Positions 32,335 to 40,172 of a stretch of DNA of 59,574 nt are shown in pieces (the stretch's first letter is position 1; each line of letters begins with the position of its first letter). The notes under the pieces are model-generated. The model worked only from the letters and a program-made list of their open reading frames with translations. It searched no databases and was not told the origin of the DNA. The DNA is from Methanoregula sp. UBA154 (GTDB lineage Archaea > Halobacteriota > Methanomicrobia > Methanomicrobiales > Methanospirillaceae). The translations under genes and the position numbers were made by a program. The DNA is taken from the NCBI GenBank assembly GCA_002502245.1, contig DAPW01000003.1:1-59574 (forward strand), given 5' to 3'.

Positions 32335-33544
32335 TCAGGCAAAAGACGGGATCGTTACGCCCCGCATGGTACAGGTTGCCAAAGCGGAGGACGTGGATCC
32401 TGAACTCCTCTGCCGCCGGATCGCGGAAGGCAGTGCCGTGATTATGCAGCGGGGGAAAAGACTCACGGGAATCGGCAGGGGGCTTTCCACCAAGGTCAAT
32501 GTCAATCTCGGCACCTCCGCAGGAAAGGTAAACGTACAGGACGAAGTGCGGAAAGCCCGGATCGCTGAAGAGTTCGGTGCCGATACCATCAGCGATCTCT
32601 CGATGGGCGGGGACATCAATGCCATCAGGAACGAGATCCTCTCCTGCACGACACTGCCGGTAACAACCGTTCCGGTGTACCAGGCTGTGGCGGAGAGCGG
32701 GCTTAAGGATATGACAGCGGACGATATCCTCACAACACTGGAGATGCAGGCTGCAACGGGCATCAGCTCTGTTGTCGTCCATTGTGTGAGCCGGAAGATG
32801 CTTGCGGCATTCAGGAAGCAGAAACGGATCCTCGGCATGGTCTCCAGGGGGGGGTCTATCACGAGCGCCTTCATGCTCCTCAACCGGTGCGAGAACCCGT
32901 TTGTCGAGCAGTATGAACGGGTCCTCTCGGTATGCCGGGACCATGATCTCGTCCTCTCGCTTGGTAATACTGCACGGAGCGGATGCATCCATGACCGCCG
33001 CGATGCGTTCCAGCTGGCGGAGATCCGACAGAACGTTGCTCTCGCATACCAGGCCCGGGATGCCGGCGTTCAGGTCATCATCGAAGGAGCCGGCGGCCAT
33101 ATACGGAGCGACAGGATTCCCCCGTATATACGGTATTACCGGAAACAGTCACCGTTCCCGCTCTTTGTTGCCGGCCCGCTCCCTACCGATGTTGCGATCG
33201 GCTACGACCACATTGCCGGTGCCTGCGGGGGGAGCATGGCAAGTGCAGCGGGAGCGGATTACCTCTGTTATATCACGCCGGCAGAGCACCTTGGCCTGCC
33301 AAGTCCTGAAGCGGTTAAGGAAGGCCTGATCGCGTTCCGGATCGCAGCACATATCGGGGATACGGTGAAATACGGGCGGGACGCACAGGACCGGAAGGTC
33401 GCCAGACTCAGGGCAGATCTCGACCGGGAGGGGCAGATCCGGTGTGCCATGGACCCGCAGCGGGCACGGGAGTTTTCGGACGGCGACAAAGAATGCACCA
33501 TGTGCGGGGAGTTCTGCGCGATAAAAATTATGCGGGAATTTTAA
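32318..33544 (+). CDS. thiC: Phosphomethylpyrimidine synthase ThiC
   Basis: This 408-residue radical-SAM enzyme turns aminoimidazole ribotide into the pyrimidine of thiamin. It has GTSAGKVNVQDEVRKARIAEEFGAD-type sequence (GADTISDLSMGG), EQYERVLSVCRDHDLVLSLG, and VIIEGAGGHI. The C-terminal cluster motif is CTMCGEFCAIK, that is CX2CX3C, whereas the bacterial form I know is CX2CX4C. It lacks the extra N-terminal domain of bacterial ThiC (about 600 residues), as other archaeal forms do. It lies on the opposite strand inside an otherwise conserved superoperon. No TPP riboswitch is recognisable upstream. Confidence 0.92.
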   Translation: MKTLVDQAKDGIVTPRMVQVAKAEDVDPELLCRRIAEGSAVIMQRGKRLTGIGRGLSTKVNVNLGTSAGKVNVQDEVRKARIAEEFGADTISDLSMGGDINAIRNEILSCTTLPVTTVPVYQAVAESGLKDMTADDILTTLEMQAATGISSVVVHCVSRKMLAAFRKQKRILGMVSRGGSITSAFMLLNRCENPFVEQYERVLSVCRDHDLVLSLGNTARSGCIHDRRDAFQLAEIRQNVALAYQARDAGVQVIIEGAGGHIRSDRIPPYIRYYRKQSPFPLFVAGPLPTDVAIGYDHIAGACGGSMASAAGADYLCYITPAEHLGLPSPEAVKEGLIAFRIAAHIGDTVKYGRDAQDRKVARLRADLDREGQIRCAMDPQRAREFSDGDKECTMCGEFCAIKIMREF

Positions 33545-33557
33545 CCAGATTGCCCGG

Positions 33558-34610
33558 CTATTCCGTTATCGCATCATGGAGTATCCCCTGCTCTCTGTCC
33601 GCGATATACCGTGCATAATTCCTCCGGACACGTGCCGGGGAGGTATTGGCATAGCAGTAGGCACAGAGGTGCATACAGGTGGAATACTGCCCGATATCCT
33701 TTGACACGATGCACCGGCAGGTAGTTCTCTGCCCCGGGTCCTTCAGCCGGGATGGACCGGCAGCAGGTTCCGTGCCGCCAAGGGTCTGCTGCTCATCCGG
33801 CTGCAGGAAATCCATCAGTTTCCGGTCATTTCCGAACTCCTGTATCAAAAGGTCATAACTGATGCACTGCCCCCTGCCGATCCCGAAGCAGGAGAGGTCC
33901 CGTCCTTCCGCACAGGCAGTAATGGCGAGGCCCCACCGTCTGTTCAGAGCCATAAGACCGGAACAGAACTCGTCAACATCATCATCAGAAAATTCCCTGG
34001 CGCCGGTAATCCCGGCGGCCTGCAGGTTACGCCGCACTTTTGCATATTTTTCAATATCAACGAAACTGAAGACCAGCCGGTCGGTATAAGGAGCAAGTCG
34101 GTCACCGGTGGATCGAATCTTCTCCAGCAGGTCCTGAACGGTTACCTGGTCGGAGAGCAGCAGGGGATCAAACCGCCAGACAACCCGGCCTTTCCCGATA
34201 CGGCGGGAAAGCCGGATGAATGATTCGATACGCTCACCGGCAGGAGGCACACCCGCTTCGAGTCGTTCGGCATCGTAATCGTTCAGCGTGAACAGGAAGT
34301 AGTAGCCGTAACCCCTGCGGTCGAGCGTTGCGAGAAGGGGGAAGAACGGTGCCGGGTTCTTAGACCAGAAAACAAACACCCGGGTCTTTTCAAAGGAAAT
34401 ATAAAGCGGGCTGCCCCCAAACGGGCTCTTCCACTTCACGTACCCTGCCGTGAGGCGTTCCATGAACCAGTCACCATAAAACGCAGGGATATCGGTTGAG
34501 CGGCTGGCAGAGATGATCAGAGGGGCGATCGCTTCTGCCTCCTTTGTTTCCGAGGGATCACACGGATCTGTTATCGTAAGCGGGATCTTCTCCCACCCTT
34601 TCCATTTCAT
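33558..34610 (-). CDS. DUF1848 protein with C-terminal cysteine cluster
   Basis: The 350-residue protein fits DUF1848: an N-terminal IISASRSTDIPAFYGDW, then YISFEKTRVFVFWSKNPAPF, RRIGKGRVVWRFDPLLL, and a C-terminal CRCIVSKDIGQYSTCMHLCAYCYAN (about 307-331, five or six cysteines). The cysteine cluster looks like an iron-sulfur site, and the CAYCYA end resembles that of spore photoproduct lyase-like radical enzymes. No function has been established that I know. It converges on thiC with 13 bases between the stops. Confidence 0.85.
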   Translation of the reverse strand: MKWKGWEKIPLTITDPCDPSETKEAEAIAPLIISASRSTDIPAFYGDWFMERLTAGYVKWKSPFGGSPLYISFEKTRVFVFWSKNPAPFFPLLATLDRRGYGYYFLFTLNDYDAERLEAGVPPAGERIESFIRLSRRIGKGRVVWRFDPLLLSDQVTVQDLLEKIRSTGDRLAPYTDRLVFSFVDIEKYAKVRRNLQAAGITGAREFSDDDVDEFCSGLMALNRRWGLAITACAEGRDLSCFGIGRGQCISYDLLIQEFGNDRKLMDFLQPDEQQTLGGTEPAAGPSRLKDPGQRTTCRCIVSKDIGQYSTCMHLCAYCYANTSPARVRRNYARYIADREQGILHDAITE

Positions 34611-34902
34611 CGCAGATCACGCTGGCATTTCCTGCAGGATAACAATTACGGAAAACTGCTCTGGATAACCGGCTATGAACAGCAATGAGTGTGATCCCCG
34701 CTCTCAACCGGAGGGGGAGGTGCCCGGGAAGTGCACCGCGTGAACAACACATATTTGGTTTTTATATTTCCCGCTTACATTCCCGGAGTCTATCAGGCGA
34801 TGGGAAATGCCACAGCAGCGGGGATATAGCATAAAAAAAGCCAGATCCATACGAGCGTTCATATGCCTTTTTGGGGGATTCCCATGAAAATCAATCTCTC
34901 TG
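34611..34902. other. Intergenic region upstream of DUF1848
   Basis: No gene is supported here. The part next to the DUF1848 start should hold its promoter; an AT-rich stretch at about 34750-34770 (GGTTTTTATATTTCCC) is a candidate TATA region on either strand. The right end passes into the double-hairpin element at 34903, preceded by ATGAAAAT. Confidence 0.4.
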
Positions 34903-34945
34903 TGAGGAATCCCACCTCAGGGCTTCTCCGAAGCACGACAGTACC
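34903..34945 (+). repeat. Dispersed double-hairpin element, copy 2
   Basis: Hairpin 1 is TGAGG-AATCCCA-CCTCA (34903-34919). After GG, hairpin 2 is GCTTC-TCC-GAAGC (34922-34934), followed by ACGACAG. The preceding CCATGAAAAT matches the flank of the copy at 33-80. About 50 bases further on lies a GC-rich inverted repeat CCGCCGC/GCGGCGG, also echoed near the copy at 50477. It sits 100 bases beyond the 3' end of ksgA, at a break in the superoperon. Confidence 0.55.
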
Positions 34946-35043
34946 GGAGGGTAAATGAAAAAAACTGCCTCTGAACCGCCGCGGGGGCACCACGCCGGGA
35001 GCGGCGGCGTTCATCGTATGATCATGCGCATATCTCCCCGATA

Positions 35044-35811
35044 TCACGGGATATTCGCAATCGTGGCAAAATCCTCGAGATAAAGTGCCTCAGGCCTGCT
35101 CTGCAGGATCTCGTCCGGCAGCGCGGCAATCGCCCGTTCAACCCAGACAGGAGAGAGCATGCTGCCCACCGACCCTTTCAGACCGTTGCGCACGGTCTTC
35201 CGCCGGTGGGAGAAGAGTGCCCGCACCACGTCCGCGTACAGGTGCCGGTCATTGATCGGGAAGATGGGTTCACGGGGAAATAGTTTTACGACCGTGGAAT
35301 GGACCTGAGGCTTCGGCGAGAAGCACTGGGGCGGCAGGCGGAAGCAGAGCTGTACTGCAGCATAGGTCTGGACCATAATTGAAAGGCGCCCGCAGTCTTT
35401 CGTCCCGGCCTTGGCGACCATCCGGTCGGCAAACTCACTCTGGTACATCAGGACGCCTACGGAAAACCCGGCCTGGAGAAGGCGGAACGTGATCTTGGAC
35501 GACGCGGAATACGGGAGATTTGAAACAGTAATCTCGAACGGGGGAAACTCGCACCGGGTCGCGTCACCATGCTGCACCGTGAGCTGTCCCCGCGCAATTT
35601 CGGAAGAAAAGGTATCGGCAAGCTCCTCGCACAGGTTGCCATCGAGTTCAATCGCATGCACGAATGCTCCCCGATCAAGCAGGGCACGGGTGAGCGCACC
35701 ATTGCCCGGGCCGATTTCAAGGACCCGCTTTCCCCTGACGTCCTCCAGATCCGCAATCCGGTCAACTGCATGCGGATCGGTGAGGAAGTGCTGGTCGTGG
35801 TACGCTTTCAT
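35044..35811 (-). CDS. ksgA: 16S rRNA dimethyladenosine transferase KsgA/Dim1
   Basis: The 255-residue enzyme dimethylates two adjacent adenosines in the loop near the 3' end of 16S rRNA. The pattern is complete: FLTDPHAVDRI, SAM site VLEIGPGNGALTRALLDRG (about 30-48), AIELDGNLCEEL, catalytic NLPYSASSKITF (about 97-108) and the C-terminal FSHRRKTVRNGL. It starts one codon's overlap after DUF655, the usual archaeal pair. Its expected downstream neighbour, the HemK2-type gene, is displaced by a 2.9 kb insertion. Confidence 0.96.
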   Translation of the reverse strand: MKAYHDQHFLTDPHAVDRIADLEDVRGKRVLEIGPGNGALTRALLDRGAFVHAIELDGNLCEELADTFSSEIARGQLTVQHGDATRCEFPPFEITVSNLPYSASSKITFRLLQAGFSVGVLMYQSEFADRMVAKAGTKDCGRLSIMVQTYAAVQLCFRLPPQCFSPKPQVHSTVVKLFPREPIFPINDRHLYADVVRALFSHRRKTVRNGLKGSVGSMLSPVWVERAIAALPDEILQSRPEALYLEDFATIANIP

Positions 35812-36371
35812 CGCGTTGTGAAGACGTGGTATTTTATATCCTTATCCTGGAGCTCTTCGAGGATGCGGGCCTGGATCATCTTCTCCGGGTGCGGGATCGA
35901 TTTGATCCGGGCAGATATGTCGGCAAAACCCGTAAAAGGCTTTTTTGTACGTGCCTCGAGGATCTCCCACATCAGTTTCTTCCCAATGCCCGGGAGCAGG
36001 TGGAGCATATGGAGTTTGGGCGTGATTGAGATAGCTTTGTTGAAGAACGTGACAAAGTCCTGCTCACGGCTTTTTACCACTTCCTCAATCACGAAGGGCA
36101 GTTCTCCTTGGGCCGTATGCGTCAGTTCCGCATAACCGATACGGCGCTTGACGCGTTCGATCTTGTCCCGTTCGGCATCGCCGATGTATACCTTCTCGTG
36201 GAGATCAATCACCGCTGCCTGTTTTGGGACAAGCTCAAGGAGTTTGAACTGCTCGATTCCCATGGCCTGTACAACCGGCTCGCGTTTAAAAGTGGGGCGG
36301 GGATCCTCGATATGCCCCTTCATGAGCACATCCAGTACTATCGCATTAACCTCTTTTTTCTCGGCTTTCAT
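35808..36371 (-). CDS. DUF655 protein
   Basis: This 187-residue archaeal protein has an N-terminal OB-like part (AIVLDVLMKGHIEDPRPTFK, then LLELVPK and KVYIGDAERDKIERVKRRIGY) and a C-terminal helix-hairpin-helix region with LLPGIGKKLMWEILEARTKKPF (shown here in outline as LLPGIGKK and FADISARIKSI). That suggests nucleic-acid binding, perhaps RNA. The family occurs almost always between rpoF and ksgA in archaea, as here, with a four-base overlap into ksgA. The function is not known. Confidence 0.9.
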   Translation of the reverse strand: MKAEKKEVNAIVLDVLMKGHIEDPRPTFKREPVVQAMGIEQFKLLELVPKQAAVIDLHEKVYIGDAERDKIERVKRRIGYAELTHTAQGELPFVIEEVVKSREQDFVTFFNKAISITPKLHMLHLLPGIGKKLMWEILEARTKKPFTGFADISARIKSIPHPEKMIQARILEELQDKDIKYHVFTTR

Positions 36372-36379
36372 ACCACACC

Positions 36380-36730
36380 TCAGAAGTGTGTTGATACCAT
36401 CTCGATGATCGTATCAATCTCTTCGGGGGAGAGCGTGAAACGTTCCTTGGCAAAGATCGCCCGGACTTCATCGCGGGTCTTTGGCATGATATTTGCGATG
36501 CGGTAGGCAATCTCCGGTTTCATCTTCTCCATCGGCACGAGCTTTGCGACAAGCTCACGGGATTTTTCCGGGGTTGTTTTTGCAAGCTGATTGGCATGCT
36601 CGATACTGCGCCGGAACTCGTATGACATTTCCTTCTCGGCGGCTATCCGTTCAGCCTCTACGCCTAACAGGACGGTGCGCATCTCCGGGAGCGTAACCTT
36701 CTCTTCGCTAATGATACCCTTGACTTTCAT
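36380..36730 (-). CDS. rpoF: RNA polymerase subunit F (Rpo4)
   Basis: The 116-residue protein starts MKVKGIISEEKVTLPEMR and has the Rpb4-like C-terminal helical domain ending EVRAIFAKERFTLSPEEIDT. With Rpo7 it forms the stalk of archaeal RNA polymerase. I chose the ATG giving MKVKG; an ATG three codons earlier adds MIG. It lies between eL21 and DUF655, its fixed position in many euryarchaea. Confidence 0.93.
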   Translation of the reverse strand: MKVKGIISEEKVTLPEMRTVLLGVEAERIAAEKEMSYEFRRSIEHANQLAKTTPEKSRELVAKLVPMEKMKPEIAYRIANIMPKTRDEVRAIFAKERFTLSPEEIDTIIEMVSTHF

Positions 36731-36751
36731 GCCAATCACCTGACAGTGAAT

Positions 36752-37042
36752 TTACTTTTGTGCTTTTAGATGTTGTGGTCTGGCAATGACGATCTTGTCG
36801 GCGTTGCCATCGCGGATAGTGAGCATCCATGCCCGCCCGCGCTGACCAAGGACAGTTCCGGTTAATCCGTGGAAACGGCGGTGGGGCATTCCCTTCTGTA
36901 CACTGGGATTACAGACAATATGCACCCGGTCACCGATCTCAAATCTCTGGATTACACAGGTGCACGGTGGCAGTCCCCGTTCTCTTAAATCTTTCTTGTA
37001 TTTATACCGTGTTTTCTTTCTTGGACCATTGTGATGTGCCAT
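36752..37042 (-). CDS. rpl21e: 50S ribosomal protein L21e
   Basis: This 96-residue protein has the eL21 pattern: MAHHNGPRKKTRYKYKKDLR at the N-terminus and GDRVHIVCNPSVQKGMPHRRF followed by GLTGTVLGQRGRA. It belongs to the large subunit. It directly follows pus10 and precedes rpoF. Confidence 0.96.
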   Translation of the reverse strand: MAHHNGPRKKTRYKYKKDLRERGLPPCTCVIQRFEIGDRVHIVCNPSVQKGMPHRRFHGLTGTVLGQRGRAWMLTIRDGNADKIVIARPQHLKAQK

Positions 37043-37043
37043 G

Positions 37044-38276
37044 TTATTCTCCCTCCTTTGCTCCTTCCACCTGCGTGACGTCGAGGCTGGTTACGTGAGC
37101 TTTTCTCTTCAGGATCTCGGCAAGACTTGGGATGGTTCTGCCTGAGTCACCGGATACGAGTTCCTTGATGTAGAGGCCGGCTTCGCCGAGGACTTCGACA
37201 ATAAATCTGCCGTCCTGCTCCCCCATGAACACGATATCCAGGACATTCCGCTCCCGGATTTTATCTGCTCTCCGGTGAGCGACCCTTTGAGGTGTGCGCT
37301 GATGTATTGTGACGCCCTTTAAGGATTTCAAGGCATTTGCGAACTCATCCGCTGTTAATTCGCCGTCAACCTCGACCAGGATCCTGTATTTTTTATGCGC
37401 TTTGTTTGATTTAAGGGTTTCCACCTCTCCACGGTCAGCCCAGCGCTTTATTGCAACAGAAACCCGCCCGTCCGCGGTCCGGTTGATCTCGGCTTCTAGG
37501 TCAGCAAGATCGACAGAACGTTTCTTCGGGGCCACGACCTCAAGGATGAACGGCCGGCCGGTGCCGATCATCCGGGCATCGATATCCTCCCGGCCGGCAC
37601 CGTGCAGCACGGCGTTTTCCGCATTGAACACCTCGATAACCGGTCTCCCGATCAACTCCTCCACGGAGTCAAGGTACTGGGCGCCGGTGAAGTTGCACTT
37701 CTCGCACCCCTTGCCCCTGCAGGCCCGGCAGTCCCAGTGCGTCTGCGGGATGCCCCGCTCGAATTTCTGGTACCGGCCATAGAAGAAGACCGAGTTGACC
37801 TGCACTTCGACGGTTCCTGCCAATGGATCGAGGATGGCGACAACTTCGGGTTTTTTGATATCTCCCGCCTTGCCGGTTCGCACTGAAACTGCCTTGCCGA
37901 CCTCCCGGTTCACTTCCGACTTGAAGGGCTCCGGGTCCGCAAGCGACAGGTCACTCCAGACCATCTCCTCGTTCTCGGCAATCAGTGGGGGGACGCGGCA
38001 CCCGACAAGGAAGGTGGAAAATTCCAGTCCCTGCACTGCCCCGGCAACCCGATCGGCCCAGAGCGGAATATTGTCAAAGAAGTTCCCGCAAACCCAGCAG
38101 GTGCCGGAAAATGGTGTATAGGGCTGGTTATCGGCAAGAGCCAGAGCGATCCGCAGTCCCCGTCCCCGTTCATCGTTGGAAAGGCCATGCGAGCGTTTCC
38201 CGAAGAACCGCCCGAGGCAGTGATCGCATATCGCGCCATAGCCAAGGATCGCTTTTACCTGTTCGTTTATCTCCAT
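37044..38276 (-). CDS. pus10: tRNA pseudouridine 54/55 synthase Pus10
   Basis: This 410-residue enzyme makes pseudouridine at positions 54 and 55 of the tRNA T loop in archaea. The N-terminal domain has two zinc pairs (CDHCLGRFFGKRSHGLSN and CWVCGNF). The catalytic aspartate is in GAGREDIDARMIGTGRPFIL (about 227-246), and another CXXC pair lies in CRACRGKGCEKCNFTG. The start overlaps the end of trmY by ten bases. Its position beside trmY makes sense, because TrmY methylates the pseudouridine 54 that Pus10 makes. Confidence 0.95.
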   Translation of the reverse strand: MEINEQVKAILGYGAICDHCLGRFFGKRSHGLSNDERGRGLRIALALADNQPYTPFSGTCWVCGNFFDNIPLWADRVAGAVQGLEFSTFLVGCRVPPLIAENEEMVWSDLSLADPEPFKSEVNREVGKAVSVRTGKAGDIKKPEVVAILDPLAGTVEVQVNSVFFYGRYQKFERGIPQTHWDCRACRGKGCEKCNFTGAQYLDSVEELIGRPVIEVFNAENAVLHGAGREDIDARMIGTGRPFILEVVAPKKRSVDLADLEAEINRTADGRVSVAIKRWADRGEVETLKSNKAHKKYRILVEVDGELTADEFANALKSLKGVTIHQRTPQRVAHRRADKIRERNVLDIVFMGEQDGRFIVEVLGEAGLYIKELVSGDSGRTIPSLAEILKRKAHVTSLDVTQVEGAKEGE

Positions 38277-38845
38277 CCGCAGTTCCTCCGGTCCAGTTCA
38301 TTGTGCACAAGGGTTATCGTATGATCGGCATGCAGGCACTTCGGTCCCACGGAATACCGTGGACAGTCGCGGATCATGGTCTCCTCACCTTCCGTGAAGT
38401 TCAGGTGGTCTGAGAGCAGGAACGCACCCGGCAGGCTCGCAGCCTTCCGCATGTCAGTCCCTTTCTCGTCCATGACGGCAAAGGCAAGTTCGGTCATGAG
38501 CCGTTCAAGGCCGCCTTTCCGGATAAAGACTCCCTGCGCGGACTCGCGGAACTCGCTCCCGCAGGGCGTGTCGATAACCTTTTTGATTAGGGCTGCAGCG
38601 CTCCGCTCATCGGGGGAGAGCGACCGCACCAGCGCGCCGGAGAACTTCACCGTCTTTGGGCCGGCCGGTTCGCCACAGAGGATGAGGTAACAGTCGGTAT
38701 CCCTGCGCAGGTCGTGCGAGAGGAACAGCGAGGTATTCACGCACCGGCAGAGCACGTCCAGCCGCCCCCCGCTTCCCGGGAGGTCATTGATCGAGAAGCC
38801 CCCGTCCGTACGGGCAAGGTGCCCGATGATTGCAAACGAGGTCAT
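38267..38845 (-). CDS. trmY: tRNA (pseudouridine54-N1)-methyltransferase TrmY
   Basis: The 192-residue SPOUT-fold enzyme (RDTDCYLILCGEPAGPKTVKF, then SGALVRSLSPDERSAAAL and FLLSDHLNFTEGEE) uses S-adenosylmethionine to turn pseudouridine 54 into N1-methylpseudouridine, the archaeal replacement for ribothymidine. It overlaps pus10 by ten bases and follows srp54 in the superoperon, so the two steps of one modification are translated together. Confidence 0.93.
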   Translation of the reverse strand: MTSFAIIGHLARTDGGFSINDLPGSGGRLDVLCRCVNTSLFLSHDLRRDTDCYLILCGEPAGPKTVKFSGALVRSLSPDERSAAALIKKVIDTPCGSEFRESAQGVFIRKGGLERLMTELAFAVMDEKGTDMRKAASLPGAFLLSDHLNFTEGEETMIRDCPRYSVGPKCLHADHTITLVHNELDRRNCGWR

Positions 38846-38846
38846 C

Positions 38847-40172
38847 TTACTGCATTCCGGAGAAGCGTTTCATCAGGCGCTGCATGTTGAACTTCCCGCC
38901 GCTCGCGCCCCGCAAACCCTTAAGAGTCCGCTGCATCATCTTGTAATATTTCAGGAGTTCCCGTACCTCGTCCGGGGTTGCACCGGCCCCGTGGGCGATC
39001 CGCTGCATGCGGGAACTGTTGATCAGCGACGGATCGTCCAGTTCTTTGGGCGTCATCGAATCCATGATGATCCGGTAGCGGACCATCTTCGTGCTGGTCA
39101 CATCGTAGACCCCTTCCGGGAGTTCCATGTTCCCGAGCGGGAGCATCCCCATGATCTGCTTTAAGGGGCCCATCTTGTTCAGGGCCTCCAGCTGCTTGTA
39201 CATGTCGCGGAGGGTAAACTTGCCCTTCATCATCGCGTTCATGTCCACATCTTCGGGCTTGATCGCCTCGCTCGCCTTCTCCATGAGGGCTCTGAGGTCC
39301 CCCATCCCGAGGAGACGGGAGATAAAACCGTCGGGATCGAAGCGCTCGAGATCCTCGATCGTCTCCCCGCTGCCAATGAAGGCAATGCCGCTCTTCGTTT
39401 CGGCAACTGCAGACATGGCACCGCCACCTTTCGCAGTCCCGTCCATCTTCGTTATGATCACACCGTCTATATTGATAGCCTCGTGGAAACGGCGTGCCTG
39501 TTCGCTTGCCTGCTGGCCGAGGGCTGCATCGATCACGAGCCAGCGGTGGGTTGCTTTCGTAAGGTTGTTTAAATCGATGATCTCCTTAATCAGATCCGCC
39601 TCGAGTGCGTGCCGTCCCTGGGTATCGACGATGATCAGTTCCTGGTCTTTTAATGCTGCAAACCCATCGCGGGTGATCTTCAGGGCATCCTTCTCCAGCG
39701 GGTTGCCATAGCAGGGGACATGGATCCTGGTACACAGGGTCGAGATCTGGTCAAAGGCCCCGGGGCGGAACGTGTCGGCACAGATCACCGCGACCTTCAT
39801 GCCTTTCTTCTGGAAATAACGGGCAAGCTTGGCAGTCGTGGTGGTCTTACCACTGCCCTGCAGTCCCGCCATGAGGATCGTCTGGGGCTCGAGCTTGACA
39901 TCCGTGGATGCCCAGACGAGCCGGACCAGTTCCTGGTACACGATACGGAGCACGTGCTCGCGGACAGTCATGCCCTTGAGCGGTTCTTCTTCAAGAGAGC
40001 GGGTACGAACTGCCTTGGATAATTCCATAACCAGCTTGACATTGACATCCGAAGATATCAGCGCCCGCTGGAGGTCCTTGACCAGCTCATCTACTGCCGT
40101 CCGGTCGATTACCGTCTTTCCGGCCAGCTTCTTGAGTGCGTCTTTGAGCGAGGATGAGAGCCCGTCAAGCAT
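38847..40172 (-). CDS. srp54: Signal recognition particle protein SRP54
   Basis: This 441-residue protein has the N domain (about 1-90), the GTPase domain with GLQGSGKTTTTAKLARYFQK (about 104-123), ICADTFRPGAFDQ, TKMDGTAKGGGA, and the methionine-rich M domain from about residue 300 (MMKGKFTLRDMYKQLE, MNAMM, MQRLMKRF). It binds signal sequences and 7S RNA. One oddity: the G3 motif reads VDTQGRHALE, where the SRP GTPases I know have DTAGR. It overlaps ftsY by one base. Confidence 0.96.
   Translation of the reverse strand: MLDGLSSSLKDALKKLAGKTVIDRTAVDELVKDLQRALISSDVNVKLVMELSKAVRTRSLEEEPLKGMTVREHVLRIVYQELVRLVWASTDVKLEPQTILMAGLQGSGKTTTTAKLARYFQKKGMKVAVICADTFRPGAFDQISTLCTRIHVPCYGNPLEKDALKITRDGFAALKDQELIIVDTQGRHALEADLIKEIIDLNNLTKATHRWLVIDAALGQQASEQARRFHEAINIDGVIITKMDGTAKGGGAMSAVAETKSGIAFIGSGETIEDLERFDPDGFISRLLGMGDLRALMEKASEAIKPEDVDMNAMMKGKFTLRDMYKQLEALNKMGPLKQIMGMLPLGNMELPEGVYDVTSTKMVRYRIIMDSMTPKELDDPSLINSSRMQRIAHGAGATPDEVRELLKYYKMMQRTLKGLRGASGGKFNMQRLMKRFSGMQ

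Noticed and set aside
32282..33100. Minus-strand open frame over thiC
   Set aside because: It is the shadow of ThiC, which is complete and conserved on the plus strand.
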